Assembly (NCBI GenBank): GCA_017432405.1
Contig: JAFRJF010000200.1
Span: 1 to 13,615 of the forward strand
DNA from: Clostridia bacterium
GTDB lineage: Bacteria; Bacillota_A; Clostridia; Christensenellales; Aristaeellaceae
DNA length: 13,615 nt
Direction: 5' to 3'
This document shows positions 1-7,165 of this stretch, in pieces. The translations under genes and the position numbers were made by a program. Below the pieces are notes generated by a model. That model saw only the letters and a program-made list of their open reading frames with translations, did no database searches and had not been told where the DNA came from. How positions within the stretch are numbered: the first letter of the stretch is position 1; every line of letters begins with the position of its first letter.

Positions 1-956
1 AAAGCGGCTCCACGCTGCGCTTCCTGCTGCCCGTCGCGGCGGCATTGGGCGCTCAGGCCACCTTTATCGGCCACGGACGCCTCCCCCAGCGGTCCAACGC
101 CCCGCTGGTGGAAGCGCTGCGGGCCCACGGCGCGGTCCTCGACAATGGCCTTCTGCCCATGGCGGTTTCAGAGCCCCTGGCCGGCGGGCTTTGGACCCTG
201 CCGGGAGACGTGTCCAGCCAGTACGTCACCGGGCTGCTGTTCGCGCTGCCGCTGCTTGACGGGGACAGCGCGATCCGGCTGACCACGCCGCTGGCCTCCG
301 CCGCCTATGTGGACATGACATTGCAGGCCCTGGGGCAGTTCGGCATTGCCGTCGAGGTGACCGAAAGCGGCTGGCGCATTCCCGGTCGCCAGCGCTATCG
401 CACTCCCGGTGAGGTCGTCGTCGAGGGCGACTGGTCGGCGGCGGCCTTCTGGCTGGCGGCCAACGCGCTGGGCGCAAGCATCGACGTTGTAGGCCTGGAC
501 CCCGGCAGCGTCCAGGGAGACAGGGCCGTCGCCGCGCTGCTGGGGCAGGATACAATCGACGCCACCCACGTGCCGGACCTGGTGCCCGCGCTGGCGGTGG
601 CGGCGGCAAGCCGGCCCATGCGGACGGTCATCACCGGCGCGGCCCGGCTGCGCCTGAAGGAGAGCGACCGCCTGCAGAGCGTGGCGGACATGCTGGCGGC
701 GCTGGGACACAGCGCCACGGTCACGCCCGACGGGATGATCATCGATGGCGGCAGGCCGAAGCCATGCGCAGCCGCCATCCGCACCGTGGACGGGGCCAAC
801 GACCACCGCATCGTGATGGCCGCCGCCGTGGCCGCCGCCTATGCGGACAGGCCCGTGCGCGTCACCGGCGCGCAGGCGGTGGAGAAATCCTACCCCGACT
901 TTTTCCGCGACTTTGAAGCACTGGGAGGGAACGCGCATGTCGAACACGCTGGGTGA
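1..956 (+). CDS. aroA: 3-phosphoshikimate 1-carboxyvinyltransferase (EPSP synthase), 5' end missing
   Basis: EPSP synthase joins shikimate-3-phosphate and phosphoenolpyruvate, the sixth shikimate step, in the cytoplasm. The reading frame is already open at base 3 with SGSTLRFLLPVAAALG, a conserved inner EPSP synthase motif, so the gene starts to the left of the window and roughly the first fifth is missing. Later landmarks are VEGDWSAAAFWLAANALG, a PDLVPALAVAAA segment carrying the expected catalytic Asp, LRLKESDRLQSVADML, the NDHRIVMAAAVAA motif, and KSYPDFFRDFEALGG at the C-terminus. All are standard family blocks, and the C-terminal end looks complete. The TTG at 45 is an internal Leu codon, not a start. 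The last 20 nt overlap aroC, implying translational coupling. Confidence 0.96.
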   Translation, partial: SGSTLRFLLPVAAALGAQATFIGHGRLPQRSNAPLVEALRAHGAVLDNGLLPMAVSEPLAGGLWTLPGDVSSQYVTGLLFALPLLDGDSAIRLTTPLASAAYVDMTLQALGQFGIAVEVTESGWRIPGRQRYRTPGEVVVEGDWSAAAFWLAANALGASIDVVGLDPGSVQGDRAVAALLGQDTIDATHVPDLVPALAVAAASRPMRTVITGAARLRLKESDRLQSVADMLAALGHSATVTPDGMIIDGGRPKPCAAAIRTVDGANDHRIVMAAAVAAAYADRPVRVTGAQAVEKSYPDFFRDFEALGGNAHVEHAG

Positions 957-2013
957 GCGCTATCGCGTACAGGTCTTCGGGCAGAGCCATTCGCCGATGA
1001 TCGGCGCGGTGATCGAGGGCATCCCCGCCGGGGTGGCGCCGGACATGGACTTCATATCCGCCTTCATGGCCCGCCGCGCCCCCGGCGGCGCGCTGTCCAC
1101 CGCCCGGAAGGAGGCGGACGCGCCGCAGATCGTATCCGGGCTGAACGACAGGGGCGCAACCTGCGGCGCGCCGCTGTGCGTACTGATACACAACACCGAC
1201 GCCCGCAGCCGGGACTACGACCGCCTGAGGGACGTGCCCCGGCCCGGCCACGCCGACTACACCGCCGCGGTGAAGTTCGGCGGGCACAACGACATCCGGG
1301 GCGGCGGCCAGTTTTCCGGGCGACTGACCGCGCCGCTGTGCTTCGCCGGGGCGCTGGCGATGCAGCTGCTGAAGGAAAAGGGCATCGCCATACGCGCCCG
1401 GGTGCACAGCGTGGCGGGCATCGGGGACGCCCCCGTCGACCTGGCCCATCCCCCGATGGACGGCCTGTGCCCGGGGCCGCTGCCCTGCGTGGACCCCGAG
1501 GCCGCTGCCCGGATGGCCGAGGCCATAGAGGCCGCCCGTGCCGACGGGGATTCGGTGGGCGGCGTCGTGGAGTGCTGGGCCACCGGACTGCCCGCGGGGC
1601 TGGGCGAGCCGATGTTCGACGGCGTGGAGAACCGACTCGCCGCCGCGCTGTTCGGCATCCCCGCCGTGCGGGGCGTTGAATTCGGCCTGGGCTTCGCCGC
1701 CGCAGGCATGAAAGGCAGCGCCCACAACGACCCCTTCCGCGTGGCGTCGGGCCGGATCGTCACCGCCGGCAACAACCACGGCGGCGCGCTGGGGGGCATC
1801 ACCAGCGGCATGCCCCTGGTGGTCCGCGCCGCCTTCAAGCCCACTCCGTCCATCGCCCGCCAGCAGCCCTCGGTGTCCCTGAGCCGATGCGAAGACGCGC
1901 CCCTGGTCATACAGGGCCGCCACGACCCCTGCATCGTGTCCAGGGCCGTGCCGGTGGTGGAAGCGGTGGTGGCGTGCGCGGTGTTGGATATGATTTTGAG
2001 TGATAACTACTGA
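937..2013 (+). CDS. aroC: Chorismate synthase
   Basis: Chorismate synthase converts EPSP to chorismate with reduced FMN as cofactor, the last shikimate step. The product has 358 residues, normal for the family. The start is the ATG at 937, with GGGAGGGA 6 nt upstream; in-frame codons before it lie inside aroA. The N-terminal signature reads FGQSHSPMIG with the catalytic His at 18, and RPGHADYT carries the second catalytic His at 105. The C-terminal block has NNHGGALGGITSGMPLVV followed by AFKPTPSI. Two departures from the textbook enzyme are visible. GQSHS stands where GESHG is usual, and GGGQFSGRLTAPL stands where GGRSSARET is usual. My recollection is that this is a recognised clostridial variant, so I infer it is active. 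Confidence 0.96.
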   Translation: MSNTLGERYRVQVFGQSHSPMIGAVIEGIPAGVAPDMDFISAFMARRAPGGALSTARKEADAPQIVSGLNDRGATCGAPLCVLIHNTDARSRDYDRLRDVPRPGHADYTAAVKFGGHNDIRGGGQFSGRLTAPLCFAGALAMQLLKEKGIAIRARVHSVAGIGDAPVDLAHPPMDGLCPGPLPCVDPEAAARMAEAIEAARADGDSVGGVVECWATGLPAGLGEPMFDGVENRLAAALFGIPAVRGVEFGLGFAAAGMKGSAHNDPFRVASGRIVTAGNNHGGALGGITSGMPLVVRAAFKPTPSIARQQPSVSLSRCEDAPLVIQGRHDPCIVSRAVPVVEAVVACAVLDMILSDNY

Positions 2014-2041
2014 TTTGTCGAGCTGGCGACAAATCAGTAGT
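2006..2041 (+). promoter_or_regulatory. Perfect 15-bp hairpin across the aroC stop codon
   Basis: Bases 2006-2020 (ACTACTGATTTGTCG) are the exact reverse complement of 2027-2041, with a 6-nt loop AGCTGG. The aroC stop (2011-2013) lies in the left arm, and the pheA ribosome binding site begins 3 nt after the right arm. No T-tract follows, so it is not a standard intrinsic terminator. It may limit read-through, protect or direct processing of the mRNA, or uncouple pheA translation from aroC. It is more AT-rich than its surroundings. The structure is certain from the sequence; its role is a guess. Confidence 0.75.
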
Positions 2042-2058
2042 CAGAAAGGAGCTTGCAC

Positions 2059-3201
2059 ATGGATCTTCAAACCATCCGCCAAAACATCGACGCCATCGAC
2101 GACGAGCTGGTTCAATTGTTCGCCAGGCGCATGGCGTGCTCGAAGGAAGTGGCGCTGGCCAAGCAGCAGACCGGGAAGCCCATTCGGGACCACGCCCGGG
2201 AGCGGGCCATCGTGAACCGGCTGACCGCCGCTGTGGAGGACGAGTGCGCCCCCTACGTGAAGGCGCTGTATTCCCAGATCTTCGACCTGAGCCGCAGCTA
2301 TCAGTCCGCGCTTTGGGAGCGCCGGAGCCCACTCACGGACGAGATCGCTGCCGCCATCGCGAACACCGTCGGCAAGCGCCTGCCCGAGCACGCGCTGGTG
2401 GCCTGCCAGGGCACCGAGGGCGCCTATGCCCAGCAGGCCTGCGAGCGGCTGTTCCCCTACCCTGACATACTCTACTTCGACCGCTTCGAGGGCGTATTCA
2501 GCGCGGTGGAGAAGGGCATGTGCCGCTACGGCATACTGCCCATCGAGAACAGCACCGCCGGTTCGGTCACCCAGGTGTACGACCTGATGGAGCGCCATCA
2601 CTTCTACATCGTCGGGGCGCAGAAGCTGCGCATCGACCACCGCCTGATGCGCAAAAACGCCGCCTCGACGACGCCCGTCACCGAGGTGGTTTCCCATGAG
2701 CAGGCCCTGCGCCAGTGCTCCCGCTTCTTTGCGGCCCACCCGGAAATCAAGGCCACGGTGATGGAGAACACCGCAGTCGCCGCCCAGTTCGTGGCCGGCA
2801 GCGACCGGGACGACCTGGCCGTCATCGCCTCGAAAGCCTGCGCCGACCTGTACGGCCTCGCCGTCATCGACGACGATATCAGCGATTCCCCGAACAACTA
2901 CACCCGCTTCATCTGCATCTCCCGGCAGCTGGAAATCTATCCCCAGGCCCGGAAGATCTCGCTGATGCTGAACCTGGCCCACGAGCCCGGGGCGCTGAAC
3001 GCCGTGGTCTCCCGGCTGGCCATCGCCGGGGTGAACCTGCTGAAGCTGGAGAGCCGCCCGATGCCGGGCCGTGAATTCGAATTCCGCTTCTTCTTCGACA
3101 TGACCGCCTCGGTGGCCGACCCGGACATACTGCGTCTGATGGGCGAGCTGGAGGCGCACTGCGACCGGTTCACGTTTTTGGGGTGCTATGATGAGCAGTG
3201 A
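2059..3201 (+). CDS. pheA: Bifunctional chorismate mutase / prephenate dehydratase (P-protein) with ACT domain
   Basis: This enzyme converts chorismate to prephenate and then phenylpyruvate, committing flux to phenylalanine. It has 380 residues. An AroQ-type chorismate mutase occupies about 1-87; aligned to E. coli PheA, the active-site set is present (R7, R24, K35, R47, E48, S78, Q82). Prephenate dehydratase follows at about 112-290, with ACQGTEGAYAQQA, GILPIENSTAGSV and the catalytic Thr-Arg-Phe at 282-284. A C-terminal ACT domain (about 298-372) has GALN at 311 and ESRP at 331, the usual phenylalanine-binding motifs, so feedback inhibition by Phe is expected. The start is the ATG at 2059, 7 nt after GAAAGGAG; a TTG two codons earlier is too close to that site. 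It is separated from aroC by a hairpin and overlaps the next gene by 14 nt. Confidence 0.96.
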   Translation: MDLQTIRQNIDAIDDELVQLFARRMACSKEVALAKQQTGKPIRDHARERAIVNRLTAAVEDECAPYVKALYSQIFDLSRSYQSALWERRSPLTDEIAAAIANTVGKRLPEHALVACQGTEGAYAQQACERLFPYPDILYFDRFEGVFSAVEKGMCRYGILPIENSTAGSVTQVYDLMERHHFYIVGAQKLRIDHRLMRKNAASTTPVTEVVSHEQALRQCSRFFAAHPEIKATVMENTAVAAQFVAGSDRDDLAVIASKACADLYGLAVIDDDISDSPNNYTRFICISRQLEIYPQARKISLMLNLAHEPGALNAVVSRLAIAGVNLLKLESRPMPGREFEFRFFFDMTASVADPDILRLMGELEAHCDRFTFLGCYDEQ

Positions 3202-4450
3202 AAAAAATATGCAATACGGTCTCATCGGCGCGAAGCTGGGGCACAGCTATTCTGTAGCCATACACGCCCAGCTGGGCGACTACGACTATCGGCTGTACGA
3301 GCAGACGGAGGCCGAATTTATCGAACTGCTCTCCCGCCGGGCTTTCAGGGGATTGAACGTCACCATGCCCTACAAGAAGCTGGCCCTTGCGCACTGCGAC
3401 GCCCTGTCGGACACCGCCAAAGAGGTGGGCTGCGTGAACACGCTGGTGGTCCGGCCCGACGGCAGCCTGTACGGCCACAACACCGATATCGGCGGCTTCA
3501 TCGCCCTGTCGAAGCACGCAGGGGTGGCAATCGCCGGTAAGAAGACGGTGATCCTGGGCAGCGGCGGCACCTCGCTGACGGCCCGGGCCGCCTGTCGACG
3601 GCTGGGCGCGAAGGAGATCGTGGTCATCTCCCGCAGCGGGCCGGTGGACTACGCCGCCCTGTATGCCGACCACGCCGACGCCCAGGTGCTGATCAACACC
3701 ACCCCGGTGGGCATGTACCCGAACAACGGCCAGGCCGCGGCGGATATCGCCCGCCTTCCCAGGCTCGAGGGCGTGCTGGACGTGATCTACAACCCCGATA
3801 AAACGGCCCTGGTGCTGGACGCCGAGGCCCGGGGCATTCCCGCCGCCGGGGGGCTGTACATGCTGGTGGGCCAGGCCCGGGAGGCAGCGGAGCTGTTCAT
3901 AGGGCGCGACATTCCTGAATCGGAGACGGTGCGCATCTACCGACAGCTGAGGGACGAGGCCCTGAACCTGATCCTTATCGGCATGCCCGGCAGCGGCAAG
4001 AGCCGAATCGGCATGGCGCTGGCCGGGCGGATGGACCGGCCCTTCGTCGACCTGGACGGGGAAATCGTGAAGCGGGCGGGCAAATCCATTCCCGAGATCT
4101 TCGCGGAGGACGGCGAGGCCGCCTTCCGGGCGCTGGAGCACGAGGTTATCTGCGACGCTTGCAGGGAAAAAGGCGCGGTGATCGCCACCGGCGGCGGCGC
4201 GGTGCTGCGCTCGGACAACGTGCGCGCCATGCGCCAGAACGGGCGGCTGTGCCTGCTGATGCGCGACCTGGACGCCCTGCCCCTGGACGGGCGGCCCCTG
4301 TCCAAATCCCCGGAGGCGCTGCGCCAGATGTGGCAGGTCCGTCAGCCGTTTTATCGCGGGGCGGCGGATTTCACCATCGAAAACGACGCCGCGCCGGACG
4401 AGGTCGCGGCGCGGGCGGAGGAGGCCTATCATGAAGCTGTTGATCGTTAA
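3188..4450 (+). CDS. aroE-aroK: Fused shikimate dehydrogenase - shikimate kinase
   Basis: One 420-residue chain carries two consecutive shikimate enzymes: NADPH-dependent reduction of 3-dehydroshikimate, then ATP-dependent phosphorylation of shikimate. The AroE part (about 8-257) has YGLIGAKLGHSYS, NVTMPYKK with catalytic Lys63, GCVNTLV, HNTD with Asp100, the dinucleotide loop GSGGTSLTA followed by ISRSG, INTTPVGMYPN and a late GGLYMLVGQA. The AroK part (about 258-420) has the Walker A GMPGSGKS at 265-272, VDLDGEIV, ATGGGAV and a DGRPLS lid region. No stop or frameshift separates them, and the linker is very short. ATG codons at 3188, 3191 and 3209 are all possible starts; none has a strong ribosome binding site, and the first overlaps pheA by 14 nt, consistent with coupling. 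Both halves look catalytically complete. Confidence 0.93.
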   Translation: MMSSEKNMQYGLIGAKLGHSYSVAIHAQLGDYDYRLYEQTEAEFIELLSRRAFRGLNVTMPYKKLALAHCDALSDTAKEVGCVNTLVVRPDGSLYGHNTDIGGFIALSKHAGVAIAGKKTVILGSGGTSLTARAACRRLGAKEIVVISRSGPVDYAALYADHADAQVLINTTPVGMYPNNGQAAADIARLPRLEGVLDVIYNPDKTALVLDAEARGIPAAGGLYMLVGQAREAAELFIGRDIPESETVRIYRQLRDEALNLILIGMPGSGKSRIGMALAGRMDRPFVDLDGEIVKRAGKSIPEIFAEDGEAAFRALEHEVICDACREKGAVIATGGGAVLRSDNVRAMRQNGRLCLLMRDLDALPLDGRPLSKSPEALRQMWQVRQPFYRGAADFTIENDAAPDEVAARAEEAYHEAVDR

Positions 4451-4871
4451 CGGGCCCAACCTGAACATGCTGGGCATACGGGAAAAGCACCTGTACGGCG
4501 ACCGGGATTACGAGGCCCTGTGCGCCGCCATCCGGGGCTGGGCAAAGGAGCTGGGCGCGGAGGTCGAGCTCTTCCAGTCCAACCACGAGGGCGCCATCGT
4601 GGACCGCATCCAGCAGGCGTACTTCGACGGCACCCAGGGCATCGTCATCAACCCCGCCGCCTACACCCACACCAGCGTGGCGATACTGGACGCGCTGAAG
4701 GCCGTGCAGCTGCCCGCGGCGGAGGTCCACCTGACCGACGTGAACGCCCGCGAGCCCTTCCGCCACGTCTCCTACGCCGGCATGGCCTGCCAGGCCCACT
4801 TCATCGGGATGGGCTTCGAGGGGTATCGCAGGGCGATGGAGTGGATGGTGGAAAACGCGCCTGAACATTGA
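4431..4871 (+). CDS. aroQ: 3-dehydroquinate dehydratase, type II
   Basis: Type II dehydroquinase removes water from 3-dehydroquinate to give 3-dehydroshikimate, the third shikimate step and the substrate for the fused gene just upstream. The 146-residue length is typical. Family motifs are NGPNLNMLG, Arg17 and the catalytic Tyr22 in REKHLYG, QSNHEGAIVDRI, NPAAYTHTSVAILDAL with the catalytic His, and EVHLTDVNAREPFRHVSY. The last departs slightly from the common LSNI-AREEFRHHS form but keeps the key His and Arg. The ATG at 4431 lies 7 nt after GGAGGAG and overlaps the end of aroE-aroK by 20 nt. It appears to be the last gene of the operon. Confidence 0.96.
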   Translation: MKLLIVNGPNLNMLGIREKHLYGDRDYEALCAAIRGWAKELGAEVELFQSNHEGAIVDRIQQAYFDGTQGIVINPAAYTHTSVAILDALKAVQLPAAEVHLTDVNAREPFRHVSYAGMACQAHFIGMGFEGYRRAMEWMVENAPEH

Positions 4872-4888
4872 GCTTCAGATGAAAGCCC

Positions 4889-4907
4889 GCGGATTTCCCC
4901 GCTTTTT
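4889..4907 (+). terminator. Weak intrinsic terminator after aroQ
   Basis: GCGG (4889-4892) can pair with CCGC (4899-4902) over a 6-nt loop, followed at once by five T residues. An alternative pairing of AAAGC (4882-4886) with GCTTT (4901-4905) is also possible. The stem is short, so termination may be partial. The position, 18 nt after the aroQ stop at the end of the operon, supports the call. Confidence 0.45.
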
Positions 4908-4959
4908 CCTGTGATGTGTGATTTTTCGGTGATCAGAAGCAGAGATACCACCTGTGACG

Positions 4960-4992
4960 CGTACAGGGGCGGCATGATGCCGCCCCTGTACG
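4960..4992. repeat. Perfect 16-bp palindrome between convergent operons
   Basis: Bases 4960-4975 (CGTACAGGGGCGGCAT) are the exact reverse complement of 4977-4992, around a single central G. It lies in the 193-bp gap between the end of aroQ (+) and the end of the secreted-protein gene (-). It could act as a bidirectional transcript end or stability hairpin, or be one copy of a dispersed REP-like palindrome. A second inverted pair flanks it on one side: CGATTATC at 4991-4998 and GATAATCG at 5043-5050. Only this copy is in the window, so dispersal cannot be shown. Confidence 0.8.
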
Positions 4993-5064
4993 ATTATCGG
5001 GATAAACCCCCGCATATCGACGATGAACTGCGCTCTGCTCCGGATAATCGCCCGTCAGGTTGGT

Positions 5065-5568
5065 TTACCGCGTTACAAACGACAGCGTGCCGATGATGGC
5101 GGCCGCCTCGGCCTCGGCGTCTTCGCCGTCCAGCCAGAAGGCGATTTCCACATAGTCGCCGCCGTCCTCCAGCGCGTAGGTGAGGGTGGCGTACGCCTGT
5201 CCCTCATAGGTCTCCTCGGCGCGGTACCAGGCGATGTCGATGCCGTTGATATTGCCGTCTGTCACGACCTCCGTCGCCGCGTATTCCGCAGCCTCCGCCT
5301 CGACGAAAGCGGCGAGGGTAGCCGGGTAGCCCTCCCTGGCGAACTGATACACGTCGAAGTCCAGCAGCGTGTCCGGGCTGTGCATATAGGTCACCATGTC
5401 GTCCCTGACCTCTTCCTCGGTGCGTTCTCCCTCGACGAAGCTGTCCGGAATCATGACGGTATAGACGGATGTGCCCAGCCGGAACGCCTTCATTCCCCCG
5501 GCCTCCGCGACGGCGCAGGCCCCCAGGAGCATGACGCACAGCGCCAGTGCAATGATCCTGCGTTTCAT
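5065..5568 (-). CDS. Small exported protein or lipoprotein, unknown function
   Basis: The 167-residue product begins with a clear export signal: MKRR, a hydrophobic core, then LLGACAVAEA. The LGAC could be a lipobox with Cys18 lipidated; otherwise signal peptidase I could cut after AEA. The mature part is acidic and looks like alternating beta strands, with no transmembrane segment and no catalytic motif I recognise. The run FRLGTSVYTVMIPDSF near residue 30 resembles the first strands of small secreted proteins that clostridial genomes encode as hypotheticals. GGGAGAG lies a few nt upstream of the ATG. It starts 19 nt after the stop of the 54-residue membrane protein gene, so the two probably share a transcript. 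I do not recognise the family. Confidence 0.8.
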   Translation of the reverse strand: MKRRIIALALCVMLLGACAVAEAGGMKAFRLGTSVYTVMIPDSFVEGERTEEEVRDDMVTYMHSPDTLLDFDVYQFAREGYPATLAAFVEAEAAEYAATEVVTDGNINGIDIAWYRAEETYEGQAYATLTYALEDGGDYVEIAFWLDGEDAEAEAAAIIGTLSFVTR

Positions 5569-5587
5569 AAGCTCACTCTCCCGTCTC

Positions 5588-5752
5588 CTATTTATCCTTG
5601 TTCTTGCCGACGACGTTGAGTATCGCCATCAGTATGCCGCCGACGAATACCGCCAGCCAGCTGTGTTCATAGCTCTTTGCCAGGGTTCCCCACACGATCA
5701 TCACGGCTACGGAGACGATCGGGATGATGATGTTCCATGTCTTGAGATTCAT
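5588..5752 (-). CDS. 54-residue two-helix membrane protein, unknown function
   Basis: This short gene has an ATG at 5752, a GAGAGGG site 6 nt upstream and a TAG stop at 5588. The product opens MNLKTWNIIIPIVSVAVM, then WGTLAKSYEHSWLAVFVGG, and ends in the basic tail VVGKNKDK. Two hydrophobic stretches (about 7-24 and 32-48) separated by a short polar turn suggest a helical hairpin in the cytoplasmic membrane with a charged C-terminus. It sits 19 nt before the secreted-protein gene and 71 nt after the 434-residue secreted-protein gene, all in one direction. The good ribosome binding site, tight spacing and clean membrane topology argue that it is real. No function can be assigned. Confidence 0.75.
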   Translation of the reverse strand: MNLKTWNIIIPIVSVAVMIVWGTLAKSYEHSWLAVFVGGILMAILNVVGKNKDK

Positions 5753-5770
5753 TCACAACCCTCTCTTATT

Positions 5771-5803
5771 GCAGGAGGCATCGGTACAACCGGCGCCTCC
5801 TGC
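5771..5803. other. 9-bp stem-loop in the gap between two - strand genes
   Basis: GCAGGAGGC (5771-5779) is the exact reverse complement of 5795-5803, and an inner pair CGGT/ACCG (5782-5785 / 5789-5792) extends the structure. On the - strand it lies between the 434-residue gene and the 54-residue gene, but no T-tract follows in that direction. T-rich sequence follows only on the + strand. It may be a processing or stability element, or a partial terminator lowering expression of the two downstream genes. Confidence 0.5.
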
Positions 5804-5823
5804 CGTTTTGTTATTCGTTTTCT

Positions 5824-7128
5824 TCAGCTCGCCTGTCCCATCAGGCTGCCCAGCTCCGGCGCCTGCTGCATGACGGTGCCCAACAGCGCGCCCAGGCCGT
5901 TGGCCTGGATATCGCCATACAGGCCCTGCGCCGCTTCGCTGTTGGCGTCCTGCATGATCTCCTCCACCGCCAGCACAGTCTTGCCTGCGTTGTCCACGGG
6001 CAGGGTGCGGTCTCCGCCTTCGGCGATCTCCACGGCAACGGTCATCAGGGGAGCCTTGTCGTTCATGAAGAACACGTCAAAGGTCATGTTGCCGCCGTTG
6101 AAGCTCATGTTCAGGCCATAGTAGATGCCGCCCATGTCGAAGAATATCTTCATGTCGGTGTCCTTCATCGCAAAGCCCGCGGTCATGGTCACGGTCTCCT
6201 GCTTCTCATCGTCTGTCAGATCCATCGCAAAGCCCATATCCATGTTCCTGGCGTTCTCGTAGAGCATATAGGCGGTAAAGAACGGCGTTTCCTCACCCTC
6301 GTAGTAGGCCTCGGAATACATGTAGAACATACCGCTCTCGTCATTTGCGTTGGTGTAGACCTCGGCGTTCACTTCATCCGGGAAGTGGGCCATCCATTCT
6401 GTGAAGCCGGCCAGGAAGTCCGCCTCGAAGATCTCCGGATCGAACGTCGCGCCGCCGCTCTGCGCCATGCCCTGTGCCATGCCCTGGAGCATGCTCATGG
6501 CGACGGGATCGGCCAGCAATTCGTTCAGCAGCTCGCTCGTGGCAACGGTAATGGCTTCCATGTCCACGGTCACGGGCACCATGGTGTCGAATACGTAGTT
6601 TTTGTACTCGTATTTCACCTCGACAGGCTCGCCAGGTATGCCCGCCGCCGTGCATGCCGCCAGCCACTTCTGATAATAGCCGCCAAAGACCGCCTGCATC
6701 GCGGCCATGTCGAAGCCGCCCGCGCCGCCTTCGCCGCCCGCGCCGGGCATGTTCTGGGCCATCTGGGTCATGATCTGGGCGATGGTCTCATTGGAGAGCG
6801 TCAGGTAATAGTTCGGAAAGAGCGTCGAGACGAGGTTGACACCCGCGTCGTCCGAGGCCCAGCCCACCGACAGGGCATCCGCGCCGTTCAGGTCCAGATC
6901 GACCTGAGCGCCGTCTTCGGCGGTGGTCACGCGCACGCCCAGCGCGTTAACGAGCGACAGTATCGGGTCTATCGTGGCCATCTGCGCCTCGGGCATGCCA
7001 AAGCCGGAGAACAGGGCCTTGGCCTGCTCGCGGTCAACGGTCAGCCTGGTGGTCACAGTGTGCGCGAAGGCGGAGGTGCAGGACAGGGTCAGCAACAGCG
7101 CCAGGATCAGGGCAAACAGCTTCTTCAT
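5824..7128 (-). CDS. Methionine-rich secreted protein, unknown family
   Basis: The 434-residue product starts with a classical signal peptide: MKKLFALILALLLTLSC, then cleavage expected after TSAFA. No further transmembrane segment is visible, so it is probably released or held at the cell surface. The middle has a flexible Gly-rich stretch (NMPGAGGEGGAGGFDM) and a GMAQGMAQ repeat. The last third alternates short polar and hydrophobic strands typical of a beta-sheet fold. About 32 residues are Met (7%), which is unusually high, and the protein is acidic. AAGGAG precedes the ATG by 8 nt. It follows the AIM24-family gene by 37 nt and is probably cotranscribed with it. I recognise no enzyme motif; carrier, envelope scaffold or metal binding are all only possibilities. 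Confidence 0.85.
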   Translation of the reverse strand: MKKLFALILALLLTLSCTSAFAHTVTTRLTVDREQAKALFSGFGMPEAQMATIDPILSLVNALGVRVTTAEDGAQVDLDLNGADALSVGWASDDAGVNLVSTLFPNYYLTLSNETIAQIMTQMAQNMPGAGGEGGAGGFDMAAMQAVFGGYYQKWLAACTAAGIPGEPVEVKYEYKNYVFDTMVPVTVDMEAITVATSELLNELLADPVAMSMLQGMAQGMAQSGGATFDPEIFEADFLAGFTEWMAHFPDEVNAEVYTNANDESGMFYMYSEAYYEGEETPFFTAYMLYENARNMDMGFAMDLTDDEKQETVTMTAGFAMKDTDMKIFFDMGGIYYGLNMSFNGGNMTFDVFFMNDKAPLMTVAVEIAEGGDRTLPVDNAGKTVLAVEEIMQDANSEAAQGLYGDIQANGLGALLGTVMQQAPELGSLMGQAS

Positions 7129-7165
7129 GGTAACAACTCCTTCCTGATGTTATGCTCAGATGCAA

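Noticed and set aside
45..47. TTG as the start of aroA
   Set aside because: The frame is open to the left edge and encodes the conserved SGSTLRF motif upstream of this codon, so the gene begins outside the window.
3170..4477. A 435-codon open frame on the - strand opposite aroE-aroK
   Set aside because: Repetitive Gly/His/Arg-rich translation with no recognisable motif, overlapping a certain gene. It is an antisense by-product of GC-rich codons.
4911..5096. A 61-codon open frame between aroQ and the exported-protein gene
   Set aside because: It reads through the perfect palindrome and into the end of the convergent gene, and has no ribosome binding site.
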